From: UBA6183 sp943372215
GTDB taxonomy: Bacteria; Bacteroidota; Bacteroidia; UKL13-3
Length of the DNA: 64,000 bases
Reading direction: 5' to 3'
NCBI GenBank assembly: GCA_943372215.1
Contig: CALRXU020000011.1
Location: 99,050 to 163,049 of the forward strand
Positions 35,456 through 44,226 of this stretch are shown one piece after another. Each line of letters opens with the position of its first letter. The stretch's first letter is position 1. The position numbers and the translations under genes are program-made. The notes beneath the pieces are model-generated. The model was not told the origin of the DNA and did not search any database. It saw nothing but the letters and a program-made list of their open reading frames with translations.

Positions 35456-36069
35456 AAATAGCAGTAATAGGTGCTGGTAATGTGGGTGGTGCTTTGGCAC
35501 AACAATTTATAAAAGCAGGGCATGAGGTAAGTGTTGGGGCTAAATTCCCTTTGAGTGAAAAGTCTCAAAAGCTTGTTCAGCTTATTGGCGAAGAGCATTT
35601 TACCGAGGTTTCCAATGCAATTGAAAAAAGCGAAGTTGTTGTGATAACAACACCACCAGATGCAGCAGTTTCCATACTTCATTTATTTGGTGCAGTAAAT
35701 GATAAAGTAATTATTGATGCTACCAATGCGGTGCGTGTTAAGCCAGAGCCTTATGCTACTGTTTTTGATGCAGTTAAAGCCATAACTGGGGCTGAACATG
35801 TGGTGAAGTGTTTTAACTCCACAGGTTTTGAAAACATGCTCAATCCCATCTACGGTGAATCAGGCATAGATATGTTTGCTGCTGGCAACAGCTTACATGC
35901 CAAACAAGTGGCTGAGCAATTGGCCAAAAGCATCGGTTTTGTAGCTTGTTATGATTTTGGCGGAGATGACAAGGTGGCTTTACTTGAACAGTTTGCATTG
36001 AGTTGGATTAACCTGGCTATTATGCAGGGGCACGGCAGAGATTTGGCATTTAAAATCATAAAAAGGTAA
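35452..36069 (+). CDS. NADP-binding Rossmann protein of the F420-dependent/NADPH oxidoreductase (coenzyme F420-reducing-like) family
   Basis: The 205-aa protein starts MKIAVIGAGNVGGALAQQFI, a dinucleotide-binding motif GxGxxG, followed by VSVGAKFP which suggests NADP. The rest (VVVITTPPDAAVSI, DATNAV, KCFNSTGFENMLNP, ALLEQFALSWINLAIMQGHG) matches the NAD(P)-binding domain of F420H2:NADP oxidoreductase-like proteins. Bacteroidota do not make F420 in general, so a different cofactor is likely. It overlaps osmC by 4 nt. A weak terminator follows. Confidence 0.88.
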   Translation: MKIAVIGAGNVGGALAQQFIKAGHEVSVGAKFPLSEKSQKLVQLIGEEHFTEVSNAIEKSEVVVITTPPDAAVSILHLFGAVNDKVIIDATNAVRVKPEPYATVFDAVKAITGAEHVVKCFNSTGFENMLNPIYGESGIDMFAAGNSLHAKQVAEQLAKSIGFVACYDFGGDDKVALLEQFALSWINLAIMQGHGRDLAFKIIKR

Positions 36070-36074
36070 AAAGT

Positions 36075-36100
36075 AGCCTTAGCTAAGGGGCTTATTTTTT
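36075..36100 (+). terminator. Possible Rho-independent terminator
   Basis: A short stem, AGCCTT...AAGGGGCT with G-U pairs, is followed by TATTTTTT six nt after the stop codon at 36069. The stem is weak, so confidence is moderate. Confidence 0.5.
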
Positions 36101-36134
36101 AGTCTGGAGGGAAATGAATAGCCTTGGTGAGTGT

Positions 36135-37082
36135 TTAAAACCACTTGGCCAAATCATCTCTCCACACCAAAACTACCACACCAATTAAGCAGATAAAGGC
36201 TGCAATTACAGTTGGTTTGTTTAATTTTTCGCGTCCACTTACGATGGCTGCAAACATTACCGTTAATGGCAATAAGCTAAAAATAGTTTGGGCCATACCA
36301 ACGGGAATTTGTGAAGCGGCAAGCAGGCTTAAAGAAACACCTGCAACCGGGCCAAATAAAGTGCCAGCTATCAATGGTTTAAAAACGTAAGGTGTAAGCG
36401 TAATGGTTTTAAATTCCGTCCAAATATTTCGTTTAAACAAGGCAATACTATAAGCAGCTAAAGTGCCAATACACATGCGAATCCAAGTGGCATGTACAGG
36501 GTTTAAATCAACACCAGAAACGTGATTTATGTTTAATCCTTTTTTGGCACAAACCAATCCCAGCCCTTGCCCTAAAGCACCCAGCACAGCAAAGCCTATG
36601 CCTTTCAGCAATTGTTTTTGTGGCGTTTCTTCTTGTTTGTTTTTTCTTGTGGTTTGCACAAACCAAACAATACCGCTAATGCTAATTAACATCCCAATAA
36701 ATCCGTACAGATTCATGGTTTCATTAAGCATAAGCATCCCCAATAACAAGGCTGCGACTGGAGCAAACGGGCTAAATAAACTGGTTCTGCTGCTGCCTAA
36801 TATTTTAAATGCACTAAAGGCAAAAAAGTCGCCTAATGTTAAGCCAATTACACCACTTAGTCCAAGCCAAAACCACTCAGCAGCCGAAGGGAAGGTAAAC
36901 AACTGGTTTAAGGGTACACCAAAAAATACTACCACAATAATGCTTAATAGCAAGGTGGCATAAAACAAACGAACTCGGTTTAAGGCAGCAGGGTCAGATC
37001 GCTGGCTGGCAATGGTAAATATTAATGTTCCCGCTGTCCAGCAAAACAATGTTCCGAATGCGGCAATTAACCCTGTATTCAT
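36135..37082 (-). CDS. EamA/DMT-family transporter
   Basis: The 315-aa protein has ten predicted membrane helices in two EamA repeats (about residues 1-140 and 160-310), with FAPVAALLLGMLMLNETMNL (about 105-124) and IFSLLPLTVMFAAIVSGREK as the conserved helix-4 features of each half. It is probably an inner-membrane metabolite exporter. The stop codon and that of the beta-CASP gene are on the same strand with only one base between the genes, so they form an operon. Confidence 0.9.
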   Translation of the reverse strand: MNTGLIAAFGTLFCWTAGTLIFTIASQRSDPAALNRVRLFYATLLLSIIVVVFFGVPLNQLFTFPSAAEWFWLGLSGVIGLTLGDFFAFSAFKILGSSRTSLFSPFAPVAALLLGMLMLNETMNLYGFIGMLISISGIVWFVQTTRKNKQEETPQKQLLKGIGFAVLGALGQGLGLVCAKKGLNINHVSGVDLNPVHATWIRMCIGTLAAYSIALFKRNIWTEFKTITLTPYVFKPLIAGTLFGPVAGVSLSLLAASQIPVGMAQTIFSLLPLTVMFAAIVSGREKLNKPTVIAAFICLIGVVVLVWRDDLAKWF

Positions 37083-37083
37083 G

Positions 37084-38490
37084 TTACATCAGGCTAAACT
37101 CTTGGCCCATATTTGGAATTTCAACTTGCTTAATACCAGCTGCATTTAAAGTTTCCTGCATGGCAATTAAATTGGGTTCATCGCCATGTACCAAGAATAT
37201 CTTTTTTAAGCGGTCAGATTTACAAGCGTTGATGTAATTGAAAATTTCATCTTTATCAGGATGCGAACTAAATACATCCGTGCGGGCAATGGTGCTGTAG
37301 ATGTTGTAATCTTTTCCCTTAATGTTAATGTGTTTCTGGCCAGATAAAAGCCTGTGACCCAATGTGCCTTCTGCACAAAATCCAGCAATTAATATGGTAC
37401 TAAACGGGTTTTGGATATTGTTTTTTACATGTTCTTGAATACGTCCACCTTCAACCATACCTGCTGCTGAAATGATAATGCAGGAGTCTGTGTATTGCAA
37501 CAATTGATCATGCCTGTCCAAGTTATCAATCCACTTTAACTCTTCAAAATCAAACAAGTCGCCATGTTCCCTTAAAAATGCAGTAGCTTCTTCATTAAGT
37601 AATTCAGGGTGGTTGGCGTACACATGGGTTGATTTGATAGCCAACGGGCTATCCACAAACACTTTCACCTGTGGCAATAATCCTTTTTTAGCCAACCTGC
37701 ACAACACATGTACAATACTTTGTGTGCGCCCAACACTAAAAGCCGGTATAATCAGTCGCCCACCAATTTTAACAATGGTGTTCTCAATATATTTCATCAT
37801 TTCTGCTTCTGCCAATTCGGATGATGTATGTTTACGTCCCCCGTAGGTGGTTTCACAAATCAAGTAATCCAAATCCTGCATAGGCTGAGGTGTCCTGATA
37901 AGTTCAGCGTGGTCTCTTCCCAAGTCGCCACTAAAACCTATTCGGGTAACCTTATCTTCATTTTTGTATTCAATCACCACACTGGCAGCGCCCAATAAGT
38001 GTCCCGCTTCAATCAGTTCAATGCTGATGTCATCAGTAACTTTAAATTTTTGGTTAAAATTAATGGTTACTATTCTATCCATAGCTACAGCTACCTCGCG
38101 TTCCAGATAAATAGGGCGGGGTACATGTTTTTTGCGGTGTTTAGGTGCTCGGTTATACAAATGTTTAAACTCATTCATTTGTATGTTGGCACTGTCAAAA
38201 AGCAAATGTTTACTTAGTTCAAGTGTAGGCTCTGTACAGATAATCTGTCCTTTATAACCACGGTTCACAATGGTTGGAATATTGCCGCTATGGTCAATAT
38301 GGGCATGTGTTAATATCACTAAATCAACATCGCCAGGATTAAAAGCAAAATCAAAAGCTTCTTCGTTTAGCTCTCTTTTCTGTTCATAATTCATTCCACA
38401 ATCTATCAAAATTGTATAGCCATTATCTAAAGTAAGCATGTGCATGCTTCCTGTTACCTGTCTGGCCGCTCCCCAAAAAGTTATTTTCAT
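37084..38490 (-). CDS. Beta-CASP metallo-beta-lactamase-fold RNase-like protein
   Basis: The 468-aa protein starts MKITFWGAARQVTGSMHMLT at ATG 38490 (an upstream in-frame extension has no ATG and is not needed). Visible are THAHIDHSGN (metal site, about residues 63-72), GHLLGAASVVIEY, GFSGDLGRD, the beta-CASP helicase-like insertion (VKVFVDSPLAIKST), and the C-terminal YSTIARTDVFSSHPDK and VHGDEPN. This is the MBL-fold RNA-processing group related to the ribonuclease J/CPSF-73-like proteins of bacteria. Activity on RNA is inferred. The EamA gene follows on the same strand after one base. Confidence 0.92.
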   Translation of the reverse strand: MKITFWGAARQVTGSMHMLTLDNGYTILIDCGMNYEQKRELNEEAFDFAFNPGDVDLVILTHAHIDHSGNIPTIVNRGYKGQIICTEPTLELSKHLLFDSANIQMNEFKHLYNRAPKHRKKHVPRPIYLEREVAVAMDRIVTINFNQKFKVTDDISIELIEAGHLLGAASVVIEYKNEDKVTRIGFSGDLGRDHAELIRTPQPMQDLDYLICETTYGGRKHTSSELAEAEMMKYIENTIVKIGGRLIIPAFSVGRTQSIVHVLCRLAKKGLLPQVKVFVDSPLAIKSTHVYANHPELLNEEATAFLREHGDLFDFEELKWIDNLDRHDQLLQYTDSCIIISAAGMVEGGRIQEHVKNNIQNPFSTILIAGFCAEGTLGHRLLSGQKHINIKGKDYNIYSTIARTDVFSSHPDKDEIFNYINACKSDRLKKIFLVHGDEPNLIAMQETLNAAGIKQVEIPNMGQEFSLM

Positions 38491-38679
38491 TTTTACGTTA
38501 CTCTCATTAAATCTGTTAGAAAAGGCAATGTGGTTTATGTAATTACAAGTTGTTATTTGGTATTTATCATAACCAAACAAATGCACCAATCTTCTCGTTT
38601 GATTATTCTTCTTAGTTAGGCATAACGCTTTACAATTGAAGATTTTTTGGCAAAATAGCTGTTAAAACACCATAATTCC

Positions 38680-38687
38680 TAACTTTG
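38680..38687 (+). promoter_or_regulatory. Exact TAnnTTTG -7 element 5 nt before upp
   Basis: TAACTTTG ends at 38687 and the ATG is at 38693. No -33 TTG is seen at 17-23 nt spacing. Confidence 0.4.
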
Positions 38688-38692
38688 AGGCT

Positions 38693-39346
38693 ATGGAATT
38701 GGTAAACCTATCAATAGGCAACAGTTTGTTGCAACAATATGTAAGCGAACTAAGGGACGTAACCATGCAAAAAAACAGGTTACGATTCCGCAAAAATATT
38801 GAACGCATAGGCCAAATTATGGCTTATGAGTTAAGTAAAAAAATGGCATGGGAACAGGTAAAGATACAAACTCCTTTAGGGATACATGAATCAACCCGTT
38901 TGGCAGAACAACCTGTTTTGGCCACAATTTTACGGGCAGGATTGAGCATGCACCATGGGTTGCTCAGTTTTTTTGATGAGGCTGATTGCGCGTTTATTTC
39001 TGCTTATCGCAAACATACGGACGAGCATCACTTTGATATTGTTGTTGAGTATCAAGCGAGTCCTGACATCAATAACAGGGTGTTGGTGTTGATTGACCCC
39101 ATGTTGGCTACTGGCCAGAGCATTGACCTTACTTATAAAGCATTGTTAAAAAGTGGTACACCTAGACAATTGCATGTGGTAAGTTTAATTGCAAGCCGAG
39201 CAGGTGTAGAATATTTAACCCCCATTTTAAAAGGCGCAACGTTATGGGTTGCCGCTATTGATGACCAGTTGAATGATGAGGGTTACATTTTGCCGGGACT
39301 AGGTGATGCAGGAGACCTGTGTTTTGGGGAAAAACTGAGCCGATAA
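38693..39346 (+). CDS. upp: Uracil phosphoribosyltransferase
   Basis: The 217-aa enzyme makes UMP from uracil and PRPP in pyrimidine salvage. The PRPP-binding loop VLVLIDPMLATGQSIDLTYK (about residues 126-145) and the uracil-binding end YILPGLGDAGDLCFGEK (about 197-213) are both present; MAYELSKKM is the family's first helix. Length is typical. It stands alone, 57 nt after a long gap in the plus strand. Confidence 0.96.
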   Translation: MELVNLSIGNSLLQQYVSELRDVTMQKNRLRFRKNIERIGQIMAYELSKKMAWEQVKIQTPLGIHESTRLAEQPVLATILRAGLSMHHGLLSFFDEADCAFISAYRKHTDEHHFDIVVEYQASPDINNRVLVLIDPMLATGQSIDLTYKALLKSGTPRQLHVVSLIASRAGVEYLTPILKGATLWVAAIDDQLNDEGYILPGLGDAGDLCFGEKLSR

Positions 39347-39387
39347 TCATTTTTAGAAAAGGATAATCGTTTTAGCTTAGTACAGAT

Positions 39388-39395
39388 TACCTTTG
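39388..39395 (+). promoter_or_regulatory. Exact TAnnTTTG -7 element 4 nt before the TlpA-family gene
   Basis: TACCTTTG ends at 39395 and the ATG is at 39400. A good -33 TTG is not seen. Confidence 0.4.
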
Positions 39396-39399
39396 CTAG

Positions 39400-39882
39400 A
39401 TGAAATTACTCTCTCTGCTGGCATTAATTTTTGTTTCTTTCCTAACACAAGCTCAAAATATTACTTTGGTTGATGTGGCATGGATTGATAAGATGAAAAC
39501 AAACCAATCGGATACCGTTTATATTATTAATTTTTGGGCCACTTGGTGTAAGCCTTGTGTGGCAGAGTTGCCATCCTTTGAAAAGATTGGAACAACTTAT
39601 GCAAACCGTGCGGTAAAGATACTTTTAGTGAGTACTGATATGCGTAAGGAGTTGAATACCCGTTTAAAGTCGTTTGTTGCTGAAAAACAACTGAAACAAC
39701 AAGTACTTTTAATGAATGAGGTAAATGCCGACAAATGGATAGATAAAGTGAATCCTACCTGGAGTGGTGCTATTCCGGCTACCTGGATTGTGCATGGTAA
39801 AACAGGATTTACCTATTTTACTGAAGGGGAAATGACGTATGATGAGCTAGACAAATTACTACAAAAAGAACTGAATAAATAA
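39400..39882 (+). CDS. TlpA-family thioredoxin-like secreted protein
   Basis: The 160-aa product has a signal peptide (MKLLSLLALIFVSFLTQAQ) and a thioredoxin fold with FWATWCKPCVAELP (active-site Cys-Lys-Pro-Cys at about residues 50-53) and the cis-Pro region TWSGAIPATWIV. Probably a periplasmic reductant. The redoxin gene at 39907 follows by 24 nt, and a third thioredoxin-like gene lies convergently beyond the terminator at 40531-40567. Confidence 0.92.
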   Translation: MKLLSLLALIFVSFLTQAQNITLVDVAWIDKMKTNQSDTVYIINFWATWCKPCVAELPSFEKIGTTYANRAVKILLVSTDMRKELNTRLKSFVAEKQLKQQVLLMNEVNADKWIDKVNPTWSGAIPATWIVHGKTGFTYFTEGEMTYDELDKLLQKELNK

Positions 39883-39906
39883 ATCAAATTTTTAAAAAAA
39901 ATAAAC

Positions 39907-40524
39907 ATGAAAAAATTAACCGCTATTTTAATGATTACTCTGCTGTTTGTAATACATACAGCATTTACCAACTACCAAGCCAAAGGGTACGCAATAGGAG
40001 ATATTGCAATAGATTTTAAATTAAAAAATATAGATGGGAAGATGGTTCAACTTGCAGATTATAAAAGTGCTAAGGGGTTTATTGTTATCTTTACTTGCAA
40101 CCATTGCCCATTTTCTCAAGCCTATGAAGATCGGATTATTGATTTACATAAAAAATATCAAGCTAAAGGGTATCCGGTAGTGGCCATTAACCCCAATGAT
40201 GCCATTCGGGAACCTGAGGATAGTTATGAGAATATGAAAATACGGGCTAAGCAGAAAAAATTTACGTTTGCTTATTTGATAGATGAGACCCAACAAATTG
40301 CTAAAACTTATGGCGCAACAAGAACTCCTCATGTGTTTGTTTTACAGAAAACCAAGGCTGGAAATAAGGTGGTGTACATTGGTGCCATTGATGATAATTA
40401 TGAAGATGCCAAGCAAGTAAAGGAAAAATATACGGAACAAGCCGTAAATGCGGCTTTGGCGCAAAAGGAAGTGAAGCCTAACGTTACTAAGGCAATAGGT
40501 TGCGGTATTAAATGGAAAAAGTAA
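39907..40524 (+). CDS. Redoxin-domain (AhpC/TlpA-like) secreted protein
   Basis: The 205-aa product has a signal peptide (MKKLTAILMITLLFVIHTAF) and a peroxiredoxin-like thioredoxin fold in which the active site reads FTCNHCPFSQAYEDRI (Cys-Asn-His-Cys, about residues 61-64). This TCNHCP form is common in Bacteroidota redoxins. The rest (GYPVVAINPNDA, TYGATRTPHVFVL) is standard. It follows the TlpA-like gene by 24 nt and ends before a shared terminator. Confidence 0.92.
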   Translation: MKKLTAILMITLLFVIHTAFTNYQAKGYAIGDIAIDFKLKNIDGKMVQLADYKSAKGFIVIFTCNHCPFSQAYEDRIIDLHKKYQAKGYPVVAINPNDAIREPEDSYENMKIRAKQKKFTFAYLIDETQQIAKTYGATRTPHVFVLQKTKAGNKVVYIGAIDDNYEDAKQVKEKYTEQAVNAALAQKEVKPNVTKAIGCGIKWKK

Positions 40525-40530
40525 TCCACA

Positions 40531-40567
40531 AAAAAAGCCCGAAACAAATTTGTTTCGGGCTTTTTTA
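40531..40567. terminator. Bidirectional Rho-independent terminator
   Basis: The hairpin GCCCGAAACAAA/TTTGTTTCGGGC (40537-40560) is flanked by AAAAAA and TTTTTT. It ends both the plus-strand redoxin gene and the convergent TlpA-family gene at 40583. Confidence 0.92.
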
Positions 40568-40582
40568 TAATAAGGTTCTCTC

Positions 40583-41086
40583 TTATTTAGCTGCAACCAG
40601 CTTTTTAATCTGTTCTTCTAAAATAAATTCATCTCCTTCAACATACCCAGTATGCGTCCAAACAATCTTACCATTTTGGTCTATTAGCAACGTGTGTGGT
40701 ATAATCGTGGCATTGATTGCTCTTTTTAAATCTTCATTTACATCAAGTAAGCAATCAAAATCCCAACCTTGTCCATCAACAAACGGTTTTACTTTAAGCA
40801 CATTTTTTGAGTTGTCAGTAGAAACGGCCACAAGTTGAACGTTGTATTTGGTGCGCCACTCTTCAAGCAAGTTATCATTAATGTTGGTAAGCTCCTTTTT
40901 ACATGGAGTGCACCAGGTTGCCCAAAATGAAATTACCGTTATTTTGCCTGACTTTCCATAATCGGCTACATTTTTGTTTTTGCCATTAATGTCCTTTAAG
41001 GTAAGATCGGGGAGGGTTTGGTTGTTTTGTGCCGATGCTAAAGCTACTGCAAGCAGCATTAGGGTCGAAAAGTATACTTTCTTCAT
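40583..41086 (-). CDS. TlpA-family disulfide reductase
   Basis: The 167-aa product has a signal peptide (MKKVYFSTLMLLAVALASAQ) and a complete thioredoxin domain: LPDLTLKDINGKNKNVADYG, SFWATWCTPCKKELTNIN (Cys-Thr-Pro-Cys at about residues 60-63), and ATIIPHTLLIDQNG with the cis-Pro. It acts on periplasmic disulfides. It is convergent with the two plus-strand thioredoxin-fold genes and shares their terminator. Confidence 0.92.
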   Translation of the reverse strand: MKKVYFSTLMLLAVALASAQNNQTLPDLTLKDINGKNKNVADYGKSGKITVISFWATWCTPCKKELTNINDNLLEEWRTKYNVQLVAVSTDNSKNVLKVKPFVDGQGWDFDCLLDVNEDLKRAINATIIPHTLLIDQNGKIVWTHTGYVEGDEFILEEQIKKLVAAK

Positions 41087-41235
41087 TTTAGGTTAATTTA
41101 GGTGTAAAATTATTCATTTCTTTGATAAATAAAACATACATCGTGCCAAATGTTGTGAACAAACACAGCTAGGTGTATATTTCAAAGCAAATATATTTGG
41201 GAATTAATTTGTAACAGCATCTAATAGGTGAATAT

Positions 41236-43908
41236 ATGATAAAGGTAGGTATATTTTTTGGAGGCTCATCCAGAGAGCGAGAGGTTAGTTTTGCGGGCGG
41301 TAGAACCGTTTATGATAACTTGGATAAAACCTTGTTTGAGGCTATTCCTATATTTGTAGATAGTTTTAACAATTTTATCCTATTAAATTGGGAGTTCATT
41401 TATAAAGGCAGCATCCGCGATTTTTACCCAACGGTAGAAGCGCTTAAAAATCAGCACTTACCAGTACAGATTTATGCTGAAAGTATTGTTGAAGCTCATA
41501 TAGATAATGGCTTGTCAATGGCCGCTCAATTGGGTAAGGTTATAAAGGCTGAAGACCTAGGTAAGCACATTGATTTTGCATTTTTGGCCCTTCATGGCAT
41601 GTATGGTGAGGATGGAACCATTCAAGGTCTATTGGAATGGTTTAACATTCCTTATACCGGTTCAGGTATTTTACCAAGTGCCATGGGTATGCATAAAAAA
41701 ATGCAAAAAAGCATGTTGCAACATGCTGGGTTTAATAGCCCCAAGTTTACGGCTATTGATAAAAATGAGTGGAAAAAAGGGGACAAATCCCAAATATTGG
41801 CCGGAATAAAAAAGAAAGTGGGCTTACCCTTTGTGATTAAGCCTGCTAATCAGGGTTCATCGGTAGGAGTGAGTGTAATCACAGAGAAAAACATTGGTGA
41901 TTTTGAAAAGGCAGTTGATGCGAGTTTTTTTATACAAACCATAGAAAAAAAACAATGGGTAGGTGTTAGTGAAACCGCTCGTTTGGCCTTGCTTCAAAAA
42001 ATGGCCGATGTTAAGGAAGGGATTTCATTCCCTATGCTGTGTAACCATAAACTAATTTATAACCCCGATGAGTTATACCAGCTTTTTAACCAGGAGTTTG
42101 CAAAAAAAATAACGGTAACTCTGGAGAGTGCATGCAGCGAAACGTCTTGTTTAATAGAAGGCTTTATTAGTGGAAGAGAGTTTAGTTGTATTGTTATTAA
42201 GGATGAAGAGGGCAATGCCATTGCGTTGCCACCTACTGAAATCGTAAAAGGTACTGAGGTGTATGATTACAGAAGCAAATATTTGCCAGGGCTATCGCGT
42301 AAAGTAACTCCTATAAATATTGCTGAGAAGCAAGTACAGCAAATAAGAAAGGAATGTGTGCGTTTGTTTGATTATTTTAAGTTTAATACTTATGCACGTA
42401 TTGATGGATTTATCAATACAAAAGGAGAAATTTTCTTAAACGACCCGAATACCACTTCTGGTATGATGCCTTCTTCTTTCTTTTTCCATCAAGCAGCTGA
42501 AATAGGGCTGAATCCTTCTCAGTTTTTAACTTATATTATACGCACTTCCATTGCGGAAAGGGCTTCCACATTACCCGTCCACTTTCAGTATAACATCATG
42601 TTATCCCAATTAGATACAGCAATTAAACACAATAAAAAACAGCAGCAAAAGAAAAGGCGCGTGGCTGTTTTTATGGGAGGGTATAGTACTGAAAGACATA
42701 TAAGCGTTGAAAGTGGAAGAAATATTTACGAAAAACTAGCTTCTAGTGATAAATACCAACCGTTTCCTGTTTTTGTAACAGGCAATGACCAAGCGCATTC
42801 ACTGCACGTTATACCCATTAATGTAATGCTAAAGGATAATGCGGACGATATCAGGGAAAAAGTATTTCACTTTAAACGAGCACCAGTTGTAGAGAAAATT
42901 ATTGCAGCTTGTAAACCTATTATTGAAAAGTACGGAAGTTCCTCCAATCTTTTTGCTCCCAAACAGATTACTTATAAGCAGCTTGCCAAAAAAGCAGATG
43001 CTGTTTTTATTGCTTTACATGGCAGGCCCGGTGAGGATGGTACTGTGCAGCAGGAATTGAATAAGCTAGGAATTCCTTACAATGGTTCGGATGTAGAAAG
43101 TTCTAAAATAACCATCAATAAGTTTGAAACCAATGAGTTGCTTAAGAAGCATGGCTTGCTGGTGGCTGAACATATGTTAGTTTATAATGATGCGTGGAAA
43201 AAAGACCCAAAGGGAGTAATTGCAGCAATAGAAAAAATTGGCTACCCTCTTATTGCTAAACCCGTTGATGATGGTTGTAGCAGTGCTGTAAAGAAGATAA
43301 AAAACCGAGAGGAGTTGATGCAATATGCGGAGGGGGTATTTAGAAAATCGCTTACCATTGCACCTAGTTTGGCGGCCAAACTTGGATTAAAACCAAAGGA
43401 AGAGTTCCCTAAAAAACAGCATTTTCTTATTGAAGGATTTATTGACAGAGATAAAGCTGTTCATTTTTTAGAGGTAACAGGAGGGATGTTAACCCATTAT
43501 GACGAAAAAGGAAATTTAACTTATGAGTCGTTTGAAGCAAGTGAAGCCTTAGCAGAAGGCGAAATTTTAAGTTTAGAAGAGAAGTTTTTAGCGGGTCAAG
43601 GACAAAACATAACTCCAGCCAGGTATCACAAACAAGAAAAAATAAGAAAAGAAATTAGTAAAGAAGTGCAGGCTGTTTTGGTTAAAGGGGCACAAATACT
43701 TCATGTGCAAGGTTATTGCCGGATTGATGCATTTGTGAGAATAGATAAAAAAAATAAACCAGAGGTGATTTTTATTGAAGTGAACTCTTTGCCAGGAATG
43801 ACCCCAGCAACTGCCATTTTTCACCAATGCGCTTTAAATGGATATAAACCCTATGATTTTATTGACCGTATTTTGGAATTTGGCAGAGAAAGAATGATAA
43901 AAAAGTGA
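41236..43908 (+). CDS. Tandem D-alanine--D-alanine-ligase-like protein (two fused ATP-grasp units)
   Basis: The 890-aa protein contains two complete Ddl-type modules. Module 1 (about residues 1-455): GGSSREREVS, ALHGMYGEDGTIQGLLE, PFVIKPANQGSSVGVSVI, LIEGFISGREFS, VYDYRSKYLPG, YARIDGFI, and LNDPNTTSGMMPSS where ordinary Ddl has E-x-N-T-L-P-G-M-T. Module 2 (about 470-890): GGYSTERHIS, ALHGRPGEDGTVQ, PLIAKPVDDGCSSAVKKI, LIEGFIDRDKAVH, EEKFLAGQGQ, YCRIDAFV and FIEVNSLPGMTP. The usual Ddl is about 320-370 aa and acts as a dimer of identical units; here two diverged copies are joined. Dipeptide product unknown. A toxin-antitoxin pair and a PASTA gene follow. Confidence 0.9.
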   Translation: MIKVGIFFGGSSREREVSFAGGRTVYDNLDKTLFEAIPIFVDSFNNFILLNWEFIYKGSIRDFYPTVEALKNQHLPVQIYAESIVEAHIDNGLSMAAQLGKVIKAEDLGKHIDFAFLALHGMYGEDGTIQGLLEWFNIPYTGSGILPSAMGMHKKMQKSMLQHAGFNSPKFTAIDKNEWKKGDKSQILAGIKKKVGLPFVIKPANQGSSVGVSVITEKNIGDFEKAVDASFFIQTIEKKQWVGVSETARLALLQKMADVKEGISFPMLCNHKLIYNPDELYQLFNQEFAKKITVTLESACSETSCLIEGFISGREFSCIVIKDEEGNAIALPPTEIVKGTEVYDYRSKYLPGLSRKVTPINIAEKQVQQIRKECVRLFDYFKFNTYARIDGFINTKGEIFLNDPNTTSGMMPSSFFFHQAAEIGLNPSQFLTYIIRTSIAERASTLPVHFQYNIMLSQLDTAIKHNKKQQQKKRRVAVFMGGYSTERHISVESGRNIYEKLASSDKYQPFPVFVTGNDQAHSLHVIPINVMLKDNADDIREKVFHFKRAPVVEKIIAACKPIIEKYGSSSNLFAPKQITYKQLAKKADAVFIALHGRPGEDGTVQQELNKLGIPYNGSDVESSKITINKFETNELLKKHGLLVAEHMLVYNDAWKKDPKGVIAAIEKIGYPLIAKPVDDGCSSAVKKIKNREELMQYAEGVFRKSLTIAPSLAAKLGLKPKEEFPKKQHFLIEGFIDRDKAVHFLEVTGGMLTHYDEKGNLTYESFEASEALAEGEILSLEEKFLAGQGQNITPARYHKQEKIRKEISKEVQAVLVKGAQILHVQGYCRIDAFVRIDKKNKPEVIFIEVNSLPGMTPATAIFHQCALNGYKPYDFIDRILEFGRERMIKK

Positions 43909-43915
43909 AAAAAAC

Positions 43916-43945
43916 TTGAAAACCCGTATAAAAATAATATTTTTG
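43916..43945 (+). promoter_or_regulatory. Consensus Bacteroidota promoter for the toxin-antitoxin operon
   Basis: TTG (43916-43918), a 19-nt spacer, then TATTTTTG (43938-43945) match the -33/-7 consensus. The antitoxin ATG is at 43963. This promoter lies directly after the ligase stop codon, so the pair can be expressed on its own. Confidence 0.65.
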
Positions 43946-43963
43946 ACGTGTAAAAAAATATTA
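43935..43963. promoter_or_regulatory. Inverted repeat overlapping the toxin-antitoxin promoter and start codon
   Basis: TAATATTTTT (43935-43944) and AAAAATATTA (43954-43963) form perfect 10-bp arms with a 9-nt centre. The left arm covers the -7 element and the right arm ends on the A of the antitoxin ATG, as expected for an autoregulatory operator. Confidence 0.6.
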
Positions 43964-44226
43964 TGGATACCAAAATAACCCTTAGTTTTAATGCAGATGT
44001 TATTGCTAATGCAAAAACATTTGCCAAAAAAAACCACATTAGTTTATCAAGGTTAACAGAGTTTATTTATTCTCAGCTTACTATTAAAAATTACACCTCA
44101 CTTGATGATCTTCCCATTAGTGATTGGGTTAGCATCGTTTCGGAAGGAGAGGCCATATATAAGCCCATTAAAGATGCCAGAAAACAAACCAAAGACGCCT
44201 ACTATACATCACGCAAGAAAAAATGA
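43963..44226 (+). CDS. DUF6364/ribbon-helix-helix-like antitoxin
   Basis: The 87-aa protein begins MDTKITLSFNADVIANAKTF, with a beta-strand and two helices (AKKNHISLSRLTEFIYSQL) of the ribbon-helix-helix type used for operator binding; the C-terminal half (VSIVSEGEAIYKPIKDARK) is the expected toxin-neutralising tail. Together with the overlapping PIN-domain gene (ATGA at 44223-44226) and the operator palindrome it forms a type II toxin-antitoxin system. Confidence 0.85.
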   Translation: MDTKITLSFNADVIANAKTFAKKNHISLSRLTEFIYSQLTIKNYTSLDDLPISDWVSIVSEGEAIYKPIKDARKQTKDAYYTSRKKK

